Source: Donghicola mangrovi (GTDB taxonomy: Bacteria; Pseudomonadota; Alphaproteobacteria; Rhodobacterales; Rhodobacteraceae). From it: a stretch of DNA of 64,000 bases. The notes beneath the pieces are model-generated. The model did not search any database. It was not told where the DNA came from and was given only the letters and a program-made list of their open reading frames with translations. The DNA lies in assembly GCF_013377535.1 (NCBI RefSeq), contig NZ_JABCJE010000003.1:248001-312000 (forward strand), written 5' to 3'. Both the position numbers and the translations under genes were made by a program. Of this stretch, positions 25,630 to 33,478 are shown piece by piece; position 1 is the first letter of the stretch; each line of letters starts with the position of its first letter.

Positions 25630-26486
25630 GACTCTGGGGTGCCCGGTGAGTGGACAGGATGAGTGTCGAGCCATTTTTCGACTTCGTCAATTCGACCTCT
25701 GGCTACGGGTATCTTGTGTCCATGCTGGGTCGTGAGCCACCGTTTGCGCCCTTCGGAGATCAGCTCCGGCCCCGCGTGGCGGGCCACCCACCACGATCTG
25801 TGGGGCTGCAGGCCGCGGTCCGGTTCAATCGTGTCGATCACGTCAGAGATACGGGCACGGACGGTGGTCTGGGTGCCGTCGCACAGATCGACCCGCAGGT
25901 AGTGCTGGTTCGAGGAAATCGCCGCGATGTCGTCGATGGACCAAGTGTGATCCCCGATCGTCAGCATAGACTCCGTCGGGGGTAGGGGGGTGTTCTTGCG
26001 GATGTCGGCCAGAACGTCGGGCAGCAGATAGCGGACGAACAGAAATTCGAACAACTGGGCCACCGCGGCAAAGGCGATGATGTCCGGCCATATCTTGGGA
26101 ATGTAGACGCCATTGCTCAGGGCGCCGATCAGACTCTCGGTGAAAACGGTTGTGACAGCGAACGCCGCCGCGCTCGGTATCGGAAGATATACGCGCTGTG
26201 GATTTTTCGCGGGCAACATCGCGATTCCGAGCAAAATCGCGAAATACACCACTGCAAAAATGCCTTCTGCGAAAACCCAAACGAAGGCCGCTTCAATGAT
26301 CGTGATATGGTCCAGAAAATCGTGCGGATCCAAGGCGATCAGCGTAAGCCCTGCTAAACAAAGAAAAACAACCGATTCACGCCGCGTGAAAATCAGCGGA
26401 ATTTCACGAAGCGTGAGGTGAATTTCGTGCCATAAAGCGTCAAAAGTGTGCATTTCACGACACAAGGCTTGTTGGATTCGGGTCAT
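25626..26486 (-). CDS. Membrane-bound LytTR transcription regulator (first of a coupled pair)
   Basis: 286 aa. Four predicted membrane segments between about 35 and 165 (VVFLCLAGLTLIAL, AAFVWVFAEGIFAVVYFAILLGIAM, AAAFAVTTVFTESLIGAL, IIAFAAVAQLFEFLFV) precede a LytTR domain (WSIDDIAAISSNQHYLRV, TTVRARISDVIDTI, GLQPHRSWWVARHAG, HKIPVARGRIDEVEKWL). It is a clear paralogue of the next gene, with the same PHRSWWV core. Start taken at ATG 26486; ATG 26453 is possible. The two may form a heterodimer or sense related signals; that is inference from coupling and similarity. Confidence 0.83.
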   Translation of the reverse strand: MTRIQQALCREMHTFDALWHEIHLTLREIPLIFTRRESVVFLCLAGLTLIALDPHDFLDHITIIEAAFVWVFAEGIFAVVYFAILLGIAMLPAKNPQRVYLPIPSAAAFAVTTVFTESLIGALSNGVYIPKIWPDIIAFAAVAQLFEFLFVRYLLPDVLADIRKNTPLPPTESMLTIGDHTWSIDDIAAISSNQHYLRVDLCDGTQTTVRARISDVIDTIEPDRGLQPHRSWWVARHAGPELISEGRKRWLTTQHGHKIPVARGRIDEVEKWLDTHPVHSPGTPES

Positions 26487-26663
26487 ACGTCTTAAGTATT
26501 TTGAAAGTCACCGAGGGCTGTAATACAGCGGTGCAGGTGCAGATTTTTAACTCGTGTGTGTTTGCGAGTAAGCGACGAGCCGCAGGCTTAGTGAGCGGCT
26601 TAAAACGGTTTTTTTTACCCTACGGTTCGTCGCCCCCTTCTTACTGATATGTTTCGTGTGTTT

Positions 26664-26698
26664 GACCGGTCCCCGTTTCGGGTGAGCCGGTCTTTTGT
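26664..26698 (+). terminator. Orphan terminator in the LytTR-pirin gap
   Basis: GACCGG (26664-26669) / CCGGTC (26687-26692) with an inner CCCG-TTT-CGGG hairpin, followed by TTTTGT on the plus strand. No plus-strand protein gene lies upstream, so it would end a short non-coding transcript or a long read-through from elsewhere. Confidence 0.5.
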
Positions 26699-26737
26699 AC
26701 TTGTACATTCACGATAGCCGACCCTCTGTGCGGCTCA

Positions 26738-26795
26738 AAACACCAAATGTGTGAAAATCCCCTCTCCAATCGGGGAGGAAGGTGTTTAGATTTTT
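26738..26795 (+). other. Structured leader upstream of the pirin gene
   Basis: AAACACC (26738-26744) pairs perfectly with GGTGTTT (26781-26787), enclosing a CCCC/GGGG hairpin, and is followed by AGATTTTTG. It ends about 30 nt before the pirin ATG. It could be a leader with attenuator character; no known riboswitch class is recognised. Confidence 0.4.
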
Positions 26796-26822
26796 GCCTG
26801 ACCCCAACGCAGGAGGCAGGCC

Positions 26823-27743
26823 ATGTGCGGCAATCCCCAATCCTCAAGCGACGCGATCGAGGCGCTGATCGTACCCCGCGCCAGCGACATCGGCGGGTTC
26901 GAGGTGCAGCGGGCGTTGCCCTCGAAGCAGCGGCAGATGGTTGGGCCGTTCATTTTCTTTGACGAGATGGGCCCGATGGAGATGCTGAACGGGCGCAGTC
27001 TGGATGTGCTGCCCCATCCCCATATCGGGCTGGCGACGGTGACCTACCTGATGTCGGGGCGGCTGCATCACCGCGACAGTCTGGGGACGCAGCAGTGGAT
27101 CACCCCGGGCGATGTGAACCTGATGGTGGCGGGCAGGGGGATCACCCATTCCGAGCGGACCGATGGGCTGTCTCTGCAGGGGCCTGACGCGCTGCACGGG
27201 GTCCAGAGCTGGGTCGCCTTGCCCGAACACCTAGAGGGGGTCCAACCGACCTTTCACCATGCGGCGGCGGCGGCCTCTCCGGTGTTGGCCGATGGTGGGG
27301 CCCATGTGCGCGTGATTCTGGGGGATATTTTCGGGGCCCGTGCCGATGTGCCGACCACGTCCGAAATGTTCTATGCCGAGGCGATTCTGGACTCCGGCGC
27401 CAAACTGCCCCTGCCGGATAACCAAGAGGACCGCGCCGTCTATGTTCTGGCGGGCAGCGTGACCGTCGGGAATGACGTGTTTCAGGCCGGTCGGATGCTG
27501 GTTTTCCGCCCCAAAGATGCCCTGAGCCTGCAGGCGGGGCCAGCGGGTGCGCGAGTCCTGCTGTTGGGCGGCGCGACCATGAATGGACCCCGATATATCT
27601 GGTGGAACTTTGTCTCCAGTTCGCGCGAACGCATCCGCGAAGCAAAAGAGGCGTGGCGGGCAACCGATTGGGAAAACGGGCTTTTTAGCCTTCCGCCCCT
27701 TGATAATAAGGCGTTTGTGCCGCTGCCGGTCCGGCGGGGCTAG
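26823..27743 (+). CDS. Pirin family protein
   Basis: 306-aa bicupin. The N-terminal cupin has the metal-binding PHPHIGLATVTYL and the HSERTD segment, then HGVQSWVALP; a second pirin C-terminal cupin follows (about 180-290). Bacterial pirins bind Fe or other metals; some have quercetinase activity, others bind pyruvate dehydrogenase. Which applies here cannot be told. AGGAGGCAGGCC precedes ATG 26823. It has its own structured leader and no linked operon partner. Confidence 0.9.
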   Translation: MCGNPQSSSDAIEALIVPRASDIGGFEVQRALPSKQRQMVGPFIFFDEMGPMEMLNGRSLDVLPHPHIGLATVTYLMSGRLHHRDSLGTQQWITPGDVNLMVAGRGITHSERTDGLSLQGPDALHGVQSWVALPEHLEGVQPTFHHAAAAASPVLADGGAHVRVILGDIFGARADVPTTSEMFYAEAILDSGAKLPLPDNQEDRAVYVLAGSVTVGNDVFQAGRMLVFRPKDALSLQAGPAGARVLLLGGATMNGPRYIWWNFVSSSRERIREAKEAWRATDWENGLFSLPPLDNKAFVPLPVRRG

Positions 27744-27850
27744 GGCTGCGTGAACTTTTTTTGAAAAAGATGTTTGGATGTGCTTGACGCCACCGCGCCC
27801 TCGACATAAACACCGCCCACACGCTGATGAGGCGTCACACACAGCAGCGA

Positions 27851-27927
27851 GCGGTTGTAGCTCAGTTGGTTAGAGTACCGGCCTGTCACGCCGGGGGTCG
27901 CGGGTTCGAGCCCCGTCAACCGCGCCA
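27851..27927 (+). tRNA. tRNA-Asp(GTC), copy 1
   Basis: 77 nt with encoded CCA. Acceptor GCGGTTG/CAACCGC, anticodon arm CCGGC-CTGTCAC-GCCGG with anticodon GTC, discriminator G. A GUN anticodon, so a substrate for tgt/queA-dependent queuosine. Confidence 0.96.
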
Positions 27928-27961
27928 CTGCTGAATGTGAAACCTCTGACGAAGTAGATGC

Positions 27962-28038
27962 GCGGTTGTAGCTCAGTTGGTTAGAGTACCGGCCTGTCAC
28001 GCCGGGGGTCGCGGGTTCGAGCCCCGTCAACCGCGCCA
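27962..28038 (+). tRNA. tRNA-Asp(GTC), copy 2
   Basis: Identical 77-nt sequence to copy 1, separated by 34 bp; presumably co-transcribed tandem duplication. Confidence 0.96.
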
Positions 28039-28112
28039 CTTCTTCTCCCTTACCGGAAAATTCAATAGAAGTGGCGCTTGAAGCGCAGATGCCTCGCATT
28101 ACGTTGCGAAGC

Positions 28113-28583
28113 ATGGATTGGACCGTTTTCATCATTCTTTTGTGCGCCACTGGCGCCGCCGCCGCGACCGGAGTGCTGTTCCAGCCCGGTGAGTGGTACA
28201 TTTCCCTGAAAAAACCATCGTTTACCCCGCCGAACTGGGCTTTCCCTGTGGTGTGGACGACCCTTTATATTCTGATGGCTCTGGCGGGCGCACGGGCGGT
28301 TGCTGCCGGTGGACCGCTCCTTGGGCTGGGGATGGCCCTGTGGGGGTTGCAAATTGCCCTGAACACCCTGTGGACGCCCGTGTTTTTCGGGGCGCACCGG
28401 ATCAGGGCGGGGATGCTGATCATCTCGCTCATGTGGGTTGTGATCGGGGCGACCACCGTGACCCTGTGGCAGATCGACTGGATCGCAGGGCTGATGTTCC
28501 TGCCGTATTGGGCGTGGGTCACCGTGGCGGCTGCGCTGAACGGATCGATCTGGCGCAACAACCCCGATCGTTTGCGAGGCTAG
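28113..28583 (+). CDS. tspO: TspO/MBR family tryptophan-rich sensory protein
   Basis: 156-aa outer-membrane-type five-helix protein. Family residues WYISLKKPSFTPPNWAFPVVWTTLYILMALA, NTLWTPVFFG and the C-terminal PYWAWVTVAAALN are clear. In Rhodobacter sphaeroides TspO senses tetrapyrroles and represses pigment genes under oxygen. Start at ATG 28113 (MDWTVF) follows the Rhodobacter protein, which begins MNMDW; ATG 28089 and GTG 28071 are possible and no start has a strong Shine-Dalgarno. idi follows 66 bp later, and hemA is 2.2 kb away, so tetrapyrrole and isoprenoid functions cluster here. Confidence 0.9.
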   Translation: MDWTVFIILLCATGAAAATGVLFQPGEWYISLKKPSFTPPNWAFPVVWTTLYILMALAGARAVAAGGPLLGLGMALWGLQIALNTLWTPVFFGAHRIRAGMLIISLMWVVIGATTVTLWQIDWIAGLMFLPYWAWVTVAAALNGSIWRNNPDRLRG

Positions 28584-28649
28584 GTCGCTTGCGAAGGGGC
28601 GGCTGTCGGGCTATGTCCGCGCCCCGAAGTGCAACGGAACGGGCGCGTT

Positions 28650-29165
28650 ATGGCTGATCTTATCCCCGCTTGGCGCGACGGCGTCCTGACACCGGTCGAA
28701 AAGCTTGAGGTCCACAGGCTGGGCCTGCGCCATCCGGCCGTGTCGGTGTTCTTGCGGGACGGAGATCGCATTTTGCTGCAACAGCGCGCGCTGACCAAAT
28801 ATCACACCCCCGGATTTTGGGCGAACACCTGCTGCACGCACCCCCATTGGGGCGAGGCTGCGGATGTCTGCGCCCTGCGCCGTATGGCCGAGGAGTTGGG
28901 GGTCACCGGAATCACCGTCACCTTCCGCGAAGAGGTCGAGTACCGCGCCGATGTGGGGCAGGGGCTGACCGAGCATGAAGTGGTGCAAATTTTCGTGGCT
29001 GACGCGCCAGAGGGGCTGACCATCACCCCCAACCCCGCCGAAGTGGAGGCGGTGGAATGGGTCACCCTGCCGGACCTGGAGCGCCGTCTGAGCGAAACGC
29101 CAGAGCAGTTCACCCCTTGGCTCAAGGTTTACATGCAGGACCACGTCGACGTGATCTTTGCCTGA
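28650..29165 (+). CDS. idi: Isopentenyl-diphosphate delta-isomerase, type I
   Basis: 171-aa Nudix-fold enzyme interconverting IPP and DMAPP. The active-site Cys is in ANTCCTHPHWGE (also metal-binding His), and the Nudix-like helix RMAEELGVTG with metal-binding Glu follows, then REEVEYRADV and EHEVVQIF. ATG 28650 gives the usual MxxxIPAWxDG start; GTG 28629 is an in-frame alternative. With ispG in the same window the cell uses the MEP pathway; a type I idi in this setting usually serves carotenoid or quinone supply. Ends at a strong terminator. Confidence 0.93.
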   Translation: MADLIPAWRDGVLTPVEKLEVHRLGLRHPAVSVFLRDGDRILLQQRALTKYHTPGFWANTCCTHPHWGEAADVCALRRMAEELGVTGITVTFREEVEYRADVGQGLTEHEVVQIFVADAPEGLTITPNPAEVEAVEWVTLPDLERRLSETPEQFTPWLKVYMQDHVDVIFA

Positions 29166-29170
29166 CATGA

Positions 29171-29199
29171 AAAAGCCAAGGCGCGGTGCCTTGGCTTTT
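29171..29199. terminator. Bidirectional terminator between idi and the M20 peptidase
   Basis: AAAAGCCAAGGC (29171-29182) / GCCTTGGCTTTT (29188-29199), 12 bp, 5-nt loop. T-tracts on both strands serve the convergent genes. Confidence 0.9.
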
Positions 29200-29206
29200 C
29201 TGTTTC

Positions 29207-30586
29207 TTACTTGCGCGACAAGGCTTCCAGCACGCGGGCCCAGGAACGGGTCCCTTTGTGGAAGCTTTCCACATTGTACTTCTCGTTGGGCGAGTGGATG
29301 CGGTCGTCGTCCTGAGCGAACCCGATCAGCATCGCGTCCATGCCAAGGATGTCCTTGAACAGACCCGCGATCGGGATCGACCCGCCCATGCCCACGAACA
29401 CGGCTTCGCGGTTCCACTCGTCGGACAGAGCCTGACGGGCGGCTTCGAACTCGGGGCGGGCGATGTTCATGACGGCGGCCTTGGCGCCATCCACGTCGTT
29501 GTCCCAACGGACCGAGGCGTCTTGGGGCAGGCGGTCTTCGACGTGCTTGCGGACGGCGGCGCGGACGTGGTCGGGCTCCATGTCACCGACCAGACGGCAG
29601 GTGATCTTGCAGTGGGCTTCGGACGGAATCACGGTCTTGCTGCCCTTGCCGTTGTAACCGCCCCAAAGGCCGTTCACCTCAAGCGTCGGACGGGCCCATT
29701 GCAGTTCGAGGGTCGAGAACCCTTCTTCGCCGTGAGCTTTGCTCATCCCGACGGAGCCCAGATAGTCGTCCTCGTCAAAGCCGCAGTTTTCCCACTGGCG
29801 TTTCAGCTCGTCGGACAGGGGGTGCACGCCTTCGTAGAATCCCTCGACACTCACGCGGCCGGTCGAATCATGGAACGACGAAACGATGTCCGAAATGGCG
29901 TGCAGGGGGTTCAGGGCGGTCCCGCCATAGTGACCCGAGTGCAAATCCATCTTTGGACCGATCAGGGTAAACTCTTCCTTCAGCATCCCGCGCAGCTGGC
30001 TGGCGATCGACGGAACACCCGGCGCAACCATCGAGGTGTCACAGATCAGCGCGAGGTCAGCGCGCAGTTCGTCGGCGAATTCCTTCATGAAGGGGACCAG
30101 CGACGGAGAGCCGGTTTCCTCTTCGCCCTCGAAGAAGAAAGTGATGCGGCAGGGCAGGGTGCCATGGACCGCTTTCCACGCGCGGCAGGCCTCGACAAAG
30201 GTCATCAGCTGGCCTTTGTCATCGCTGGCGCCGCGGCCGCGGATCATGCGCACACCGTCCACTTCCTCGATCGCGGGATCAAAGGGGTCTCTGTGCCAAA
30301 GGTTTAACGGATCAACGGGTTGCACGTCATAATGGCCGTAGAACAGCACGTGCGGGCCGTCGCCCGGAACGTGGCCGACGACCATCGGATGACCGGGGGT
30401 TTCACGCTTGGACGCGTCGATGCCAAAGCTCTGCAGATCGGCGACCAGCCAGTCGGCGGCGGTCTGGCAATCGGCGGCATAGGCGGGGTCGGTCGAGATC
30501 GATTTGATCCGCAGCAGCTCCATCAGACGGTTGATAGAGGCGTCAAGATCCGAGTCGATCCGGTCCAGAACGGGGTTCAGGGTCAT
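29207..30586 (-). CDS. M20 family metallopeptidase (dipeptidase-like)
   Basis: 459 aa. Two-zinc M20 fold: VLFYGHYDVQPVDP (metal His and Asp), GRGASDDKGQ (bridging Asp), FFEGEEETGSPS (catalytic and metal Glu) and C-terminal RIHSPNEKYNVESFHKG (metal His). The lid domain sits between about 195 and 320. The sequence is of the dipeptidase/CNDP-like branch rather than DapE or ArgE. ATG 30586 is preceded by GGAG with 8 nt; an upstream frame to 30637 lacks support. Cytoplasmic peptide turnover is likely; substrate unknown. Confidence 0.9.
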   Translation of the reverse strand: MTLNPVLDRIDSDLDASINRLMELLRIKSISTDPAYAADCQTAADWLVADLQSFGIDASKRETPGHPMVVGHVPGDGPHVLFYGHYDVQPVDPLNLWHRDPFDPAIEEVDGVRMIRGRGASDDKGQLMTFVEACRAWKAVHGTLPCRITFFFEGEEETGSPSLVPFMKEFADELRADLALICDTSMVAPGVPSIASQLRGMLKEEFTLIGPKMDLHSGHYGGTALNPLHAISDIVSSFHDSTGRVSVEGFYEGVHPLSDELKRQWENCGFDEDDYLGSVGMSKAHGEEGFSTLELQWARPTLEVNGLWGGYNGKGSKTVIPSEAHCKITCRLVGDMEPDHVRAAVRKHVEDRLPQDASVRWDNDVDGAKAAVMNIARPEFEAARQALSDEWNREAVFVGMGGSIPIAGLFKDILGMDAMLIGFAQDDDRIHSPNEKYNVESFHKGTRSWARVLEALSRK

Positions 30587-30664
30587 ACTATATCTCCGGA
30601 ATTTCTCTGGGGCCGACCCTAGCACCGGCGCTGGCACTGTCCAGTCACCCTACTGTCAAGCACG

Positions 30665-30678
30665 TTGATGCAGATCAA
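30665..30678. promoter_or_regulatory. FnrL/FNR box upstream of hemA
   Basis: TTGAT-GCAG-ATCAA, an exact match to the FNR/FnrL consensus TTGAT-N4-ATCAA, centred about 146 bp before the hemA start. In Rhodobacter sphaeroides hemA is a known FnrL target. It lies between divergent genes, but oxygen control of hemA is the established parallel. Confidence 0.85.
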
Positions 30679-30817
30679 AGTCTAATACCTGCGGCACCTT
30701 GTAGCCTGTTGCCTACGCGAACAGTAACCTATATCCGGTCTAAATCGACGGGATGCCTAGGTAGGCATGTCTTGGATCGCCATTGGCGGACGGGGCAACC
30801 AAACACAGGAGACACCG

Positions 30818-32041
30818 GTGGACTACACCCAACAGCTCGACGTAGCTCTGAACCGCCTGCATGACGAAGGTCGCTACCGGACCTTCATCGACATTGAGCG
30901 CCGCAAGGGCAACTATCCGCACGCCGTTTGGCGCAAGGAAGATGGCTCGGAGCAGAACATCACTGTGTGGTGTGGCAACGACTACCTTGGCATGGGCCAG
31001 CACCCCAAAGTGCTTGAGGCGATGCACGAAGCTCTGGACGCCACCGGCGCCGGTTCGGGCGGCACCCGCAACATTTCGGGCACCACCGTCTACCACAAAC
31101 GCCTTGAGGCCGAGCTGGCTGACCTGCACCAGAAAGAAGCGGCGCTGCTTTTCACCAGCGCGTACATCGCGAACGACGCGACTCTTTCGACGCTGCCCAA
31201 GCTGTTCCCCGGCCTGATCACTTACTCGGACGAGCTGAACCACGCCTCGATGATCGAGGGCATCCGCCGCAACGGTGGTGCCAAGCGTGTGTTCCGTCAC
31301 AACGACGTCGCCCACCTGCGCGAGCTGCTGGAAGCCGACGATCCGAACGCACCCAAGCTGATCGCCTTTGAATCGGTTTACTCGATGGACGGCGATTTCG
31401 GCCCCATCGCAGAGCTGTGCGATCTGGCCGAAGAATTCGGCGCGCTGACCTATCTGGACGAAGTGCACGCTGTCGGCATGTACGGCCCCCGCGGTGGCGG
31501 TGTGGCGGAACGTGATGGCCTGCTGGACCGTCTCGACATCATCAACGGCACTCTGGGCAAGGCGTTCGGCGTGCACGGCGGCTACATCGCGGCATCGGCC
31601 AAGATGTGCGACGCGATCCGTTCCTATGCCCCCGGCTTCATCTTCACCACCTCGCTGCCCCCCGTTGTGGCGGCAGGCGCGGCGGCCAGCATTGCTGTGC
31701 TGAAAGAAGACCAGTCGATCCGTGATGCGCACCAGACCCAGGCGAAGATCCTGAAAACCCGTCTGAAAGCGATGGGTCTTCCGCTGATCGACCACGGTAG
31801 CCACATCGTACCTGTTCACGTAGGTAACCCCGTCAAGTGCAAGAAGCTCTCTGACATGTTACTTGAGAACTACGGGATCTACGTGCAGCCTATCAACTTC
31901 CCCACCGTTCCGCGTGGGACCGAACGTCTGCGGTTTACCCCGTCGCCCGTACACGGTCCCAAGGAAATGGACGCATTGGTGAAGGCGATGGACGACCTCT
32001 GGTCGCACTGTGCGCTGAATCGTGCCGAATTAAGCGCTTAA
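30818..32041 (+). CDS. hemA: 5-aminolevulinate synthase
   Basis: 407-aa PLP enzyme condensing glycine and succinyl-CoA to ALA, the first step of heme and bacteriochlorophyll in alphaproteobacteria. The Schiff-base lysine is Lys248 in [38 protein letters not shown] and [10 protein letters not shown] are family signatures. The start is GTG 30818, giving [14 protein letters not shown] as in Rhodobacter HemA; it has CAGGAG 6-7 nt upstream. An upstream frame from 30767 is promoter DNA. The gene is controlled by the FNR box at 30665 in all likelihood and lies near tspO. Confidence 0.96.
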   Translation: MDYTQQLDVALNRLHDEGRYRTFIDIERRKGNYPHAVWRKEDGSEQNITVWCGNDYLGMGQHPKVLEAMHEALDATGAGSGGTRNISGTTVYHKRLEAELADLHQKEAALLFTSAYIANDATLSTLPKLFPGLITYSDELNHASMIEGIRRNGGAKRVFRHNDVAHLRELLEADDPNAPKLIAFESVYSMDGDFGPIAELCDLAEEFGALTYLDEVHAVGMYGPRGGGVAERDGLLDRLDIINGTLGKAFGVHGGYIAASAKMCDAIRSYAPGFIFTTSLPPVVAAGAAASIAVLKEDQSIRDAHQTQAKILKTRLKAMGLPLIDHGSHIVPVHVGNPVKCKKLSDMLLENYGIYVQPINFPTVPRGTERLRFTPSPVHGPKEMDALVKAMDDLWSHCALNRAELSA

Positions 32042-32082
32042 TCAAGTAGGACGCTGAATTCTCCTACGCACTGTGGTATTCT

Positions 32083-32151
32083 TGCCCTAATAACAGGCCA
32101 CGGCGAATCGAATGAATCGGTCGCCGTGTTACGGTCAGGCAAATTAGGGCA
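32083..32151 (+). promoter_or_regulatory. Nested stem in the rodZ leader covering the Shine-Dalgarno
   Basis: Outer arms TGCCCTAAT (32083-32091) and ATTAGGGCA (32143-32151) are perfect 9-bp complements. Inside, CACGGCGA (32099-32106) and TCGCCGTG (32121-32128) form a second perfect 8-bp stem. The 3' outer arm contains AGGG, the best ribosome site for rodZ (8 nt before TTG 32158). When formed, the outer stem would hide it. No known riboswitch class is recognised. Confidence 0.6.
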
Positions 32152-32157
32152 GTCAAT

Positions 32158-33384
32158 TTGGGTATGCGTTTCAAATCCCATGCGAATACCACACCGGCGG
32201 AGCCGACCCCGAAAGGGTTCGACGACTTTGAGCTGCGCCTAGGTGATGTCCTTCGTGGCGAACGCGCCACGATTGGTAAGTCGCTGCTCGACGTTCAACG
32301 CGAGCTTCGCATCAAGGCGTCTTACATTGCTGCCATCGAAAACTGCGATCCCAGCGTTTTCGACACCCCCGGTTTTATCGCCGGTTATGTGCGATCCTAT
32401 GCCCGCTATTTGGGGCTGGAGCCTGATGTTGTGTTTAACGCCTTTTGCAAAGAAAGCGGTTTTTCCACCGCACACGGAATGGCGCCCGAGGCGTCCTCGC
32501 GCAAGCGCGAAGGTCAGCCCGCCATCCGCAGCCGCCGTATGAACGCTGACCCGCTGCTGGAATCCGGCACGCCCTTCGTTCCCGGCAAAGAAAGCATTTT
32601 CGCAGGGATCGAGCCCGGCGCGATCGGTTCGTCCATCGCTCTGCTGGCGGTGATCGGCCTTCTGGGCTTTGGCGGCTGGAGCGTCTTTACCGAGATTCAG
32701 CGCGTTCAGCTGGCCCCGGTCGAACACACCCCGATGCTGGTCAGCGACCTTGATCCGCTGGTCGAACACGCCGAGACCGAGCAGGTTGCTGATGCCGCTG
32801 GTATCTTCAACCCGCCCGCCGAGGCGCTGGATCGTCTGTACCGTCCCGAGGCGCTGGATGTGCCCGTTCTGGTGCCCCGCGATGCGCCGATTGCCTCGCT
32901 CGATCCGCGTTCGGTTGGCGTTTTCGCGCAGCCCGAACTGCCCAAAATCGCCGAAGTGGCCGAGCTGCCCACCGGCGATGTACCCCCCGTTGCCAACGCG
33001 ACCCCGCAGGTTGTGGCCGATGGTCTGCCGCGTCTGGCCGTTGTGGCCGTGCGTCCCGCTTGGGTCCGCATCCGCTCGGCCGAAGGTTCGGTGATCTTTG
33101 AAGGCATCATGAACGGCGGTGACAGTTTCGACGTGCCCCAGACCGAAGAGGCGCCGACCATCCGTGTTGGCGAATCCGGCGCGGTGTATTTCGACATCAA
33201 CGGCACCCACTACGGCCCTGCAGGCGAGCGTGGCGTCGTCACCAAAAATCTGGCTCTGGACAGCAAATCGCTGTCGGAGACCTATTCGGTTGCCTCGCTG
33301 GAAAGCGATCAGGATCTGGCCAAGGTTGTTGCCGAACTGGCGCTGACCGACCAGACCCCCGAGCAGCCCGCCGCCGCCGAATAA
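32158..33384 (+). CDS. rodZ: RodZ-like cell-shape protein (HTH, TM, DUF4115)
   Basis: 408 aa from TTG 32158 (406 aa from ATG 32164). Cytoplasmic helix-turn-helix at about 25-95 (LGDVLRGERATIGKSLLDVQ, KASYIAAIENCD, PGFIAGYVRSYARYLGL), one membrane segment at about 155-177 (SSIALLAVIGLLGFGGWSVF), and a periplasmic C-terminal DUF4115 beta domain (PAWVRIRSAEGSVIFEG). RodZ links MreB to the wall synthesis machinery. It precedes ispG by about 90 bp, the order also found in E. coli. TTG is favoured because AGGG lies 8 nt away; the gap to ATG is 14 nt. The long Pro/Ala/Val linker is unusual in length. Confidence 0.88.
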   Translation: MGMRFKSHANTTPAEPTPKGFDDFELRLGDVLRGERATIGKSLLDVQRELRIKASYIAAIENCDPSVFDTPGFIAGYVRSYARYLGLEPDVVFNAFCKESGFSTAHGMAPEASSRKREGQPAIRSRRMNADPLLESGTPFVPGKESIFAGIEPGAIGSSIALLAVIGLLGFGGWSVFTEIQRVQLAPVEHTPMLVSDLDPLVEHAETEQVADAAGIFNPPAEALDRLYRPEALDVPVLVPRDAPIASLDPRSVGVFAQPELPKIAEVAELPTGDVPPVANATPQVVADGLPRLAVVAVRPAWVRIRSAEGSVIFEGIMNGGDSFDVPQTEEAPTIRVGESGAVYFDINGTHYGPAGERGVVTKNLALDSKSLSETYSVASLESDQDLAKVVAELALTDQTPEQPAAAE

Positions 33385-33478
33385 CAAACTTCTGCCGATT
33401 GGAGGCATGGGGCGATTGCGCCCGTGCCCCATCGGAACTATCTGTGGCACGACGTCTGATTAACCGGAGTGCGTGCCC

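Larger units (their letters stand above)
26487..26822. other. 336-bp gene-free region with RNA-like structure
   Basis: No protein gene is supported here. The sequence is more AT-rich than its surroundings and holds a terminator-like hairpin at 26664-26696 and a nested stem at 26738-26787, listed separately. Two ACGGTT words at 26605 and 26622 lie upstream of the LytTR pair. The region would contain the promoters of the LytTR operon (leftward) and of the pirin gene (rightward), and possibly a small RNA. Confidence 0.6.

Noticed and set aside
26605-26627. ACGGTT direct repeat (17-bp period) as a LytTR binding site
   Set aside because: LytTR sites usually repeat at about 21 bp and the words differ from the consensus; only two short words.
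27851-28038. Tandem tRNA-Asp copies as an integration (att) site
   Set aside because: Both copies are complete and identical, with no integrase or foreign-looking gene nearby; simple duplication suffices.
30753-30768. ATGCCTAGGTAGGCAT palindrome in the hemA leader as a regulator site
   Set aside because: It resembles no site I know and lies in the likely 5' UTR; short palindromes of this size are expected by chance.
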